A stretch of DNA of 41,433 bases from Gammaproteobacteria bacterium (GTDB lineage Bacteria; Pseudomonadota; Gammaproteobacteria; Steroidobacterales; Rariloculaceae): positions 1 to 41,433 of the forward strand of contig JAURFX010000003.1 in the NCBI GenBank assembly GCA_030834065.1, given 5' to 3'. The notes beneath the pieces are model-generated. The model ran no database searches and was not told the DNA's origin. It saw only the letters and a list, made by a program, of their open reading frames with translations. Made by a program: the position numbers and the translations under genes. Positions 18,734 through 24,878 of this stretch are shown here, piece by piece (position 1 is the first letter of the stretch; each line of letters begins with the position of its first letter).

Positions 18734-19439
18734 TATCTTGGTAGTAGATGATGAAAAGGTCTTGGGCGAAAGTATTAAAGATGCTTTAGCCTCAGAGGGA
18801 TATGAAGTCAAGATCGCATCGAATGGACAAATTGGTTTTGACTTGATCTCTTCTGAGCCTTTTGATCTCATCATATTAGATGTCATGATGCCAGAAATAA
18901 ATGGGATTGATCTTTGCAAGAAAGTCAGAGAAATAAATGTACTTACTCCAATTTTATTTTTGACGGTCAATAATGACCCTGAAGATAGAATATTGGGACT
19001 TGAAGCTGGGGGTGACGATTACCTTGGTAAGCCATTTCACTTAAAAGAATTATTACTTAGAACCAGAAAACTAATTCAAAGAACCCAGTGGTATGCTAGA
19101 ACCAACGATAGTTTTGCATTTGAAGACATTTATATTGATTTTTCAAGTTACCAAATTGAATCTTGGGATAAAAAAATATATAACCTGACCCAGAAGGAAG
19201 CCATGATCCTAAAACTTCTTATTGAAAATGAGGGGGCAACGGTATCTCGCGAAGATATCCTAGAGAAAATTTGGGGTTATGAATCTTATCCCTCTACTCG
19301 AACAATAGATAACTTTATCGTTCGCTTAAGAAAAAGAATCGAACGTAATCCAGAGCAACCTACTCATCTTCATACTATAAGAGGCGTTGGTTATAAATTT
19401 ACTAAAAATCCATTAGAGAATAATGATCCTGAACTATGA
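18726..19439 (+). CDS. OmpR-family response regulator
   Basis: REC domain VDDEK...LIILDVMMPEINGIDL...GKPFHLKELL; wHTH STRTIDNFIVRLRKRIERNPEQPTHLHTIRGVGYKF. Confidence 0.95.
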   Translation: MSNILVVDDEKVLGESIKDALASEGYEVKIASNGQIGFDLISSEPFDLIILDVMMPEINGIDLCKKVREINVLTPILFLTVNNDPEDRILGLEAGGDDYLGKPFHLKELLLRTRKLIQRTQWYARTNDSFAFEDIYIDFSSYQIESWDKKIYNLTQKEAMILKLLIENEGATVSREDILEKIWGYESYPSTRTIDNFIVRLRKRIERNPEQPTHLHTIRGVGYKFTKNPLENNDPEL

Positions 19440-20449
19440 ATAATAAAAGACTTTTAAATGCCCTTAACCTCAAAGAAAATGATCATAGACCTATTTGGAT
19501 TATGCGACAAGCGGGTAGATACCTACCTGAATACAGGAAGGTAAGGGAAAAGTATAGCTTTAGAGAGGTCTCAGAAACACCCGAACTTGCAGCAGAGGTT
19601 ACTCTTCAGCCACTCAAAAGATTTGAATTCGATGCCTCTATCATATTTGCAGATATCATTACTCCACTTAAGGCTATGAATATAAATTTTGATTTTAGTC
19701 CTGGCCCTATCATTGAAAATCCAATCAATAACCCAAGACAAATTGATGCCCTACCTGATAAATTTTATGAAGTTGCCCCAGAGGTGCAGGCATCTTTAAA
19801 ATTAGTTAAATCTGAATTAAAGTCCCACCAAACACTTATTGGTTTTGGTGGTGCACCCTGGACCTTAGCTGCCTACCTTATCCAAGGAAAAGGACAAAAA
19901 GACTTTCCCGCAATAAGGCGCTTTGCGTCTGAACACCCTGAGTCTCTTCAGAGCCTTTTAACTAAACTCAGCGATCTAAGTATCCAGTACTTTAAAGAAC
20001 AAATTGATTCTGGAGCAGAGGTTATTCAAATTTTTGACTCTTGGGCTGGTTTGCTTTCTATCAAGGATTGGCAAACATGGATACAACCCCATTTACTTCA
20101 TATTGTTAGCGCTCTTAAGGCATCTAATATCCCAGTAATTCTATTTCTACAAAATGCAAATCATTTGGTTGAGTATTACTGCGAACTTCCAATCAGTGGA
20201 ATCGGTGTCGATTGGAGAGTTGATTTATCAAAACTGCAATCAAAATTAAAAGATCATATAGCTGTTCAGGGCAACTTAGACCCAGCTATTCTGCTTGCAG
20301 GACCAGAAATTACAAAAAAGTATGCTATAAATTTACTTAACAGTATCGATCCTAAGGGGCATATCATGAATTTAGGTCATGGTATTTTACCTAACACTCC
20401 CATCGAGAGTGTTCATGCACTAATTGAAGTAATTAAAAATGAGAGATAA
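19436..20449 (+). CDS. hemE: Uroporphyrinogen decarboxylase
   Basis: RPIWIMRQAGRYLPEYRKVREKYSF, FADIITPLKAM, GFGGAPWTLAAYLI, QIFDSWAGLL, QGNLDPAILL, NLGHGILPNTP. Confidence 0.97.
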   Translation: MNNKRLLNALNLKENDHRPIWIMRQAGRYLPEYRKVREKYSFREVSETPELAAEVTLQPLKRFEFDASIIFADIITPLKAMNINFDFSPGPIIENPINNPRQIDALPDKFYEVAPEVQASLKLVKSELKSHQTLIGFGGAPWTLAAYLIQGKGQKDFPAIRRFASEHPESLQSLLTKLSDLSIQYFKEQIDSGAEVIQIFDSWAGLLSIKDWQTWIQPHLLHIVSALKASNIPVILFLQNANHLVEYYCELPISGIGVDWRVDLSKLQSKLKDHIAVQGNLDPAILLAGPEITKKYAINLLNSIDPKGHIMNLGHGILPNTPIESVHALIEVIKNER

Positions 20450-20452
20450 GAC

Positions 20453-21166
20453 ATGAAAATTTCAGAAACTACAGGACAAGTTGATCTAAGTGAAAAAGGT
20501 CTCAATCAAGGCCAATTGATCTCTCTTGACCGAAGATTATTTATGAAATTTAATGCCTTCTCAGGGCGAATTGACGAAAAAGAAATTATTAAAAAATGTA
20601 GTGAAATTAATGGTGTTATTTATAGAGACATTAATGATCCAAATGGTATCGGTCTTCTTATTCTTAGCGAAGACCCTGCCGAATTTATCAAGATCAATCA
20701 AGAAGTCTTATCTTTGCCACCATTCTCTGATCTTCAGCATAAGCATGAATTTGATATGCTTGGTAGGACTTACTCGATTGGATATGAAAATGATCTCGAG
20801 GAAGTTCTTATAAATAAACCCAAAAATAAAATAAAGGATCCAAATTTTAAATGGTGTGTATGGTACCCACTAAGACGTGAAAAAAAGTTTTATGTACTTC
20901 CAGCTGACAAGCAAAAAAAGATCCTTGGTGAGCATGGCAATCTTGCTAAGCGCTATGGCTATGCTGGTCTTGCCGTGGATATCCGTCTAGCCTGTCATGG
21001 TCTTGATAAACAAGATAATGATTTTGTAATTGGGCTGCTTGGGCCTGATCTCCATCCCTTATCTGCAGTCGTTCAAGAGATGCGACAAACGGAGCAAACA
21101 GCTCACTACCTAGAAAGTTTAGGTCCCTTTTTTATTGGCTTAAAAATTTGGGAGAATATCTCATAA
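20453..21166 (+). CDS. hemQ: Chlorite-dismutase-family coproheme decarboxylase (HemQ/ChdC)
   Basis: WCVWYPLRREKKFYVLPADKQKKILGEHGNLAKRYG (catalytic Tyr and proximal His regions), VVQEMRQTEQTAHYLESLGPFFIG; located between hemE and hemH. Confidence 0.88.
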   Translation: MKISETTGQVDLSEKGLNQGQLISLDRRLFMKFNAFSGRIDEKEIIKKCSEINGVIYRDINDPNGIGLLILSEDPAEFIKINQEVLSLPPFSDLQHKHEFDMLGRTYSIGYENDLEEVLINKPKNKIKDPNFKWCVWYPLRREKKFYVLPADKQKKILGEHGNLAKRYGYAGLAVDIRLACHGLDKQDNDFVIGLLGPDLHPLSAVVQEMRQTEQTAHYLESLGPFFIGLKIWENIS

Positions 21167-22200
21167 TGCATGAGTATGATTCTCTCTTGATTCTCTCTTT
21201 TGGTGGGCCCGAGGGTAAAGAAGATGTCTTGCCATTTCTAAGAAATGTACTTAAAGGTATTCCCGTCAAAGATGAAACCTATGAAGAAATTCAAGAGCGT
21301 TATGATCTATTTGATGGAGTATCACCTATCAATGCCAATACTAGGCTATTCATCGATACCTTATCAAAAGCCCTCAAATTAAAAAGAATCATGCTCCCCA
21401 TATACTGGGGTAATCGAAATTGGCATCCAATGCTCAGTGATACGATGCAAAAAATGAAAGAGGATGGAAGAAAAAAAACACTTGTATTTGTTACAAGTAT
21501 TTTTAGTTCTTATAGCGGATGCAGAAAATACCGCGAGGATCTCTATGAATCAAGCGCAACCATTGAGCATTCGATAGAGTTCGATAAAATCAGAAATGGG
21601 TATAATCATCCTGGCTTTATTAAGGGAATAGCAAGTTGCATTAATGAAACAATCAAAAATAACAATCTGAGCAAAGAAACCCAAGTATTTTTTACCGCAC
21701 ATAGTTTGCCAATCTCAATGGCAGAAAAAACAGAATACAAAAATCAACTCCTTGATAGCTGTCAATTGGTCGCAAATGAACTTGAGTTAAAAAATTGGAA
21801 GCTATGCTACCAGAGTAACAACGCATCTTATGGAAATAAATGGTTAGAGCCAACGATTGAAGATGAAATAGTAGCTATGGGCCAAGCACCTACAAAAGAT
21901 TGCATTGTAATGCCTATCGGATTTGTATGTGATCATATGGAAGTTGTACTTGATCTTGATATTGATGCAAAAAATATTGCTTTGCAGAATGATGTAAACC
22001 TTTACAGGGCGCCAACACTTGGTATTAACGAAAACTTTATTGATATGGTGGTAGATCTTATTGACGAAAGAATGCAAAAAAGAGAAGAAAAAAAGTTTCT
22101 AGGCGAAAGAGGCCCTAATCACAATCAATGTCCAATAAACTGCTGCCTCTCAGGTAGGCCAGGAAATCCAAAGCCTTCACTATGTGGTGAAGCTAGCTAA
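21166..22200 (+). CDS. hemH: Ferrochelatase (coproporphyrin ferrochelatase CpfC-like, actinobacterial-type motifs)
   Basis: LLILSFGGPEGKEDVLPFLRNV, YDLFDGVSPIN, SSYSGCRKYREDL, FTAHSLPISM, PIGFVCDHMEVVLDLDIDA; C-terminal cysteine motif; start ATG 21166 (TAATG overlap) preferred over TTG 21148. Confidence 0.95.
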   Translation: MHEYDSLLILSFGGPEGKEDVLPFLRNVLKGIPVKDETYEEIQERYDLFDGVSPINANTRLFIDTLSKALKLKRIMLPIYWGNRNWHPMLSDTMQKMKEDGRKKTLVFVTSIFSSYSGCRKYREDLYESSATIEHSIEFDKIRNGYNHPGFIKGIASCINETIKNNNLSKETQVFFTAHSLPISMAEKTEYKNQLLDSCQLVANELELKNWKLCYQSNNASYGNKWLEPTIEDEIVAMGQAPTKDCIVMPIGFVCDHMEVVLDLDIDAKNIALQNDVNLYRAPTLGINENFIDMVVDLIDERMQKREEKKFLGERGPNHNQCPINCCLSGRPGNPKPSLCGEAS

Positions 22201-22202
22201 AA

Positions 22203-23555
22203 ATGCCTGAAGTATTTGATGTGATTATCATTGGTGCAGGTTTAAGCGGTCTCACCACAACAAAATATCTAAAAGATGCAAATATAAGTACGTTAACACT
22301 TGAGGCATCTGATGTCCCAGGCGGTCGACTAAGATCTATTGAAAATAAAGATAATTCTTTTGAATTTGGAGGTACTTATATCGGACATCATTATCATCGC
22401 TTTCAAAATTTAGCCAAAGAACTCAATTTAACTACTATCGATGTCACTCCATTGATTAGCTTTTTTAAAAAACAAGATCTAGTCATAAATAAACAATTAA
22501 TTCATCAAGATGACTGGGAGAATCATAAGGAAAATACCTTGGATAAAGATCTAAAATCTATCTTGCCCTGGAATCTACATCGCATAATTTTAGAAAAATA
22601 TAACCCTTATAATTCACCTGAAGCATGTCTTACTGAAGGAACTAATGATCAATCGATGAGAGATTGGCTTCAAAGTCTAGGCTTTGATAGCCAACAAATA
22701 AAATATATTTATGGCATGAATTTAAGTTATGGGACTGATGCCGATTCAATTTCCTCGCTGCAATTAATGCATCGAGCGAGTTTTTCTAAAAGACAAAAAT
22801 CAGAGTCTAAAGTTATAGGTTTCACCTTGCTTGAAGGTATGAATGAGCTAGCCAATCGGTATATCAATCATTTTAATTTAAATATATTATTCAAAAATCG
22901 AGTCAATAAGATCGTTAAAGAAAAAGGTCTTTTTTCAGTATCCTGTGAAAATGGAAATGAGTTTAGTGCAGAAAGACTTGTCCTTACTTGTGCCCCATCT
23001 ACACTTAAAAATATAACATTTGATGATTATTCAAAAGAACAAAGGATTCAGTTTGCCTCAGAATTGCAATCCCAACCCATGTTCCAAATTCATTTTAAGC
23101 ATAAAAAGAATTTCTGGGAGCAAGACGGATTCTCTCCCGCTATATTCTCTAATGAATACCTTGGGATGTGCTATCCAGTTAGAAATAAAGTTGATCCCGA
23201 GGAGATCATTGGTTTTACTGCATGGGTTATGGGAAAAAAGGCATTAGATCTTATCAAGCTCTCTCAAAAAGATGCTTGCTCAGTTATCATAAATAATCTA
23301 CAGGAGATAAGACCAAGCATAAAAAATGCAATTGAATTAACTCATCTTAATGCCTGGTCCCATGAAAAAGATTTTTTAGGAGGGTGGACGTATTTCAAGC
23401 CAAACCAGTTCTTAATGTGGCATAAGCTTTTACAGTCAGAGAAAAGTAATATCTTCTTTTCAGGAGAGCATACTTCTATTAGCTCGAGGGGAATTGAGGG
23501 CGCTATTGAGTCTGGAGAGAAGACTGCTAGAGAACTTTTAAATTCTATTCATTAA
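22203..23555 (+). CDS. Flavin monoamine oxidase-like FAD oxidoreductase; candidate coproporphyrinogen/protoporphyrinogen oxidase
   Basis: DVIIIGAGLSGLTTTKYLKDANISTLTLEASDVPGGRLRSIENKDNSFEFGGTYIGHHYHRF...FFSGEHTSISSRGIEGAIESGEKTARELL. Confidence 0.85.
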   Translation: MPEVFDVIIIGAGLSGLTTTKYLKDANISTLTLEASDVPGGRLRSIENKDNSFEFGGTYIGHHYHRFQNLAKELNLTTIDVTPLISFFKKQDLVINKQLIHQDDWENHKENTLDKDLKSILPWNLHRIILEKYNPYNSPEACLTEGTNDQSMRDWLQSLGFDSQQIKYIYGMNLSYGTDADSISSLQLMHRASFSKRQKSESKVIGFTLLEGMNELANRYINHFNLNILFKNRVNKIVKEKGLFSVSCENGNEFSAERLVLTCAPSTLKNITFDDYSKEQRIQFASELQSQPMFQIHFKHKKNFWEQDGFSPAIFSNEYLGMCYPVRNKVDPEEIIGFTAWVMGKKALDLIKLSQKDACSVIINNLQEIRPSIKNAIELTHLNAWSHEKDFLGGWTYFKPNQFLMWHKLLQSEKSNIFFSGEHTSISSRGIEGAIESGEKTARELLNSIH

Positions 23556-24537
23556 AAAGATATCTCTCCGGTATCGGAAGGTCTTTAATCATATTTAAAT
23601 ATTCGTCTCGATAGTCTAAATCGAATATTTTAGCAATTTCATCTTTTTTTAAGTGCGTAGATAATAAACTAATGAAATCTATAAGGTATGCTCTTGTAAT
23701 TATTGACTGAGGAACACCAATCCAGGTTGTGAGCTCTGGAAATAGTTTTCTAATATCTAACACATAAAGATCATTTAAATCATTTGGCTCTATAGCCATT
23801 GAGGCAACAATGCCAACGCCCATGCCCTTTCTAACATAAGTCTTTATTATGTCGGCATCTCTGGCAGTAAAGGCAATCCTTGGGGTTAATCCCTGGCTCT
23901 CAAAAGCTTGCAAAAAGGATGATTGTCCCTGAACGCTAAAAATATAAGTGACTAATGAATGCTTTGATAAAATTTCTAGGTTAATGTTTCTTTTGTCCTT
24001 AGCTAGGGGGTGGCTTTTGGGGACAATAGCTACTCGACTCCACCTATAGATAGGAATTTGAAGAAGTTCATTGTTAAATGCATTAAGTCCACTCGCAATA
24101 ACACAATTGACTCTTTTTTCTCTGACTAACTCATCAATTTGCTCAGAGGTTCCTTGGTGAAGCTCAAGATCAATCAATGGGAATTTATCTGAAAACTGTC
24201 TAATTATATCGGGAAGGACATATCTTGCCTGAGTGTGAGTTGTGCCAATTGATAAAACTCCCCTCTGTTCGCCTTTTGATTCCAAAGCAAAATTTTCAAT
24301 TTCATAAATATCATTTAAGACCCTCTTTGCTCGCTCGTATACTTCTTGTCCAGCATCAGTCAAGGAGGTCAAGCTTTTACCCTTTTTTAAAAATAACTTT
24401 ATCCCAAGTTCTGATTCTAAAAGTTTCAATTGCTTACTTATTCCTGGCTGACTCGTGAAGAGTAATTCTGAAGCTGCGGTTATATTTAGGCCACAGTCAA
24501 CCGTTTGAATAAAATATCGAAGTTGCTTTAACGTCAT
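23545..24537 (-). CDS. LysR-family regulator, CysB-like
   Basis: MTLKQLRYFIQTVDCGLNITAASELLFTSQPGISKQLKLLESELG; IGTTHTQARYVLPDIIRQF...GLTPRIAFTARDADIIKTYVRKGMGVGIVASMAI as in CysB. Confidence 0.88.
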   Translation of the reverse strand: MTLKQLRYFIQTVDCGLNITAASELLFTSQPGISKQLKLLESELGIKLFLKKGKSLTSLTDAGQEVYERAKRVLNDIYEIENFALESKGEQRGVLSIGTTHTQARYVLPDIIRQFSDKFPLIDLELHQGTSEQIDELVREKRVNCVIASGLNAFNNELLQIPIYRWSRVAIVPKSHPLAKDKRNINLEILSKHSLVTYIFSVQGQSSFLQAFESQGLTPRIAFTARDADIIKTYVRKGMGVGIVASMAIEPNDLNDLYVLDIRKLFPELTTWIGVPQSIITRAYLIDFISLLSTHLKKDEIAKIFDLDYRDEYLNMIKDLPIPERYLFNE

Positions 24538-24551
24538 ATAAATTTTTAATA

Positions 24552-24564
24552 ACTAAATATTAGT
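24552..24564. promoter_or_regulatory. Candidate LysR autoregulatory inverted repeat ACTAA-ATA-TTAGT
   Basis: 5-3-5 inverted repeat 14 bp upstream of the LysR start codon. Confidence 0.3.
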
Positions 24565-24605
24565 AGGTCAAATTATATATAACTTTTTACTATAAAGGAA
24601 AAATA

Positions 24606-24697
24606 TGGCGGAGAGAGAGGGATTCGAACCCTCGAAGGACGTATATGCCCTTACTCCCTTAGCAGGGGAGCGCTTTCGACCACTCAGCCATCTCTCC
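24606..24697 (-). tRNA. tRNA-Ser (anticodon GCU), CCA encoded
   Basis: Reverse complement GGAGAGATGGCTGAGTGGTCGAAAGCGCTCCCCTGCTAAGGGAGTAAGGGCATATACGTCCTTCGAGGGTTCGAATCCCTCTCTCTCCGCCA; long variable arm; CTGCTAA anticodon loop; 7-bp acceptor stem. Confidence 0.97.
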
Positions 24698-24721
24698 AAG
24701 TGGATTTAAGTGAAGATTATA

Positions 24722-24877
24722 CTATGACTTTTCTTCGGAACTGACTCTTAAAACTTCATAGGTTTTAGGAGCTTGGATGCCAATCTTAGCTTGCTTACCT
24801 TTAACAGAAATAATAACGACCTCTATATCTTTTCCAATTGTTATTTTTTCGCCTTGCTTTCTTGAAATAACAAGCAT
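24722..24877 (-). CDS. csrA: Carbon storage regulator CsrA (51 aa; absent from ORF track)
   Basis: Reverse-strand translation MLVISRKQGEKITIGKDIEVVIISVKGKQAKIGIQAPKTYEVLRVSSEEKS*; downstream of alaS as in other gammaproteobacteria. Confidence 0.93.
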   Translation of the reverse strand: MLVISRKQGEKITIGKDIEVVIISVKGKQAKIGIQAPKTYEVLRVSSEEKS

Positions 24878-24878
24878 T

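Noticed and set aside
20453-21166. Annotation as chlorite dismutase (chlorite detoxification)
   Set aside because: Position between hemE and hemH and the Tyr/His motif regions fit HemQ/ChdC better; no perchlorate genes nearby.
24606-24697. tRNA-Ser as an integration site for a genomic island
   Set aside because: No integrase, direct repeat of the tRNA 3' end or mobility genes seen; alaS-csrA-tRNA-Ser is a conserved housekeeping order.
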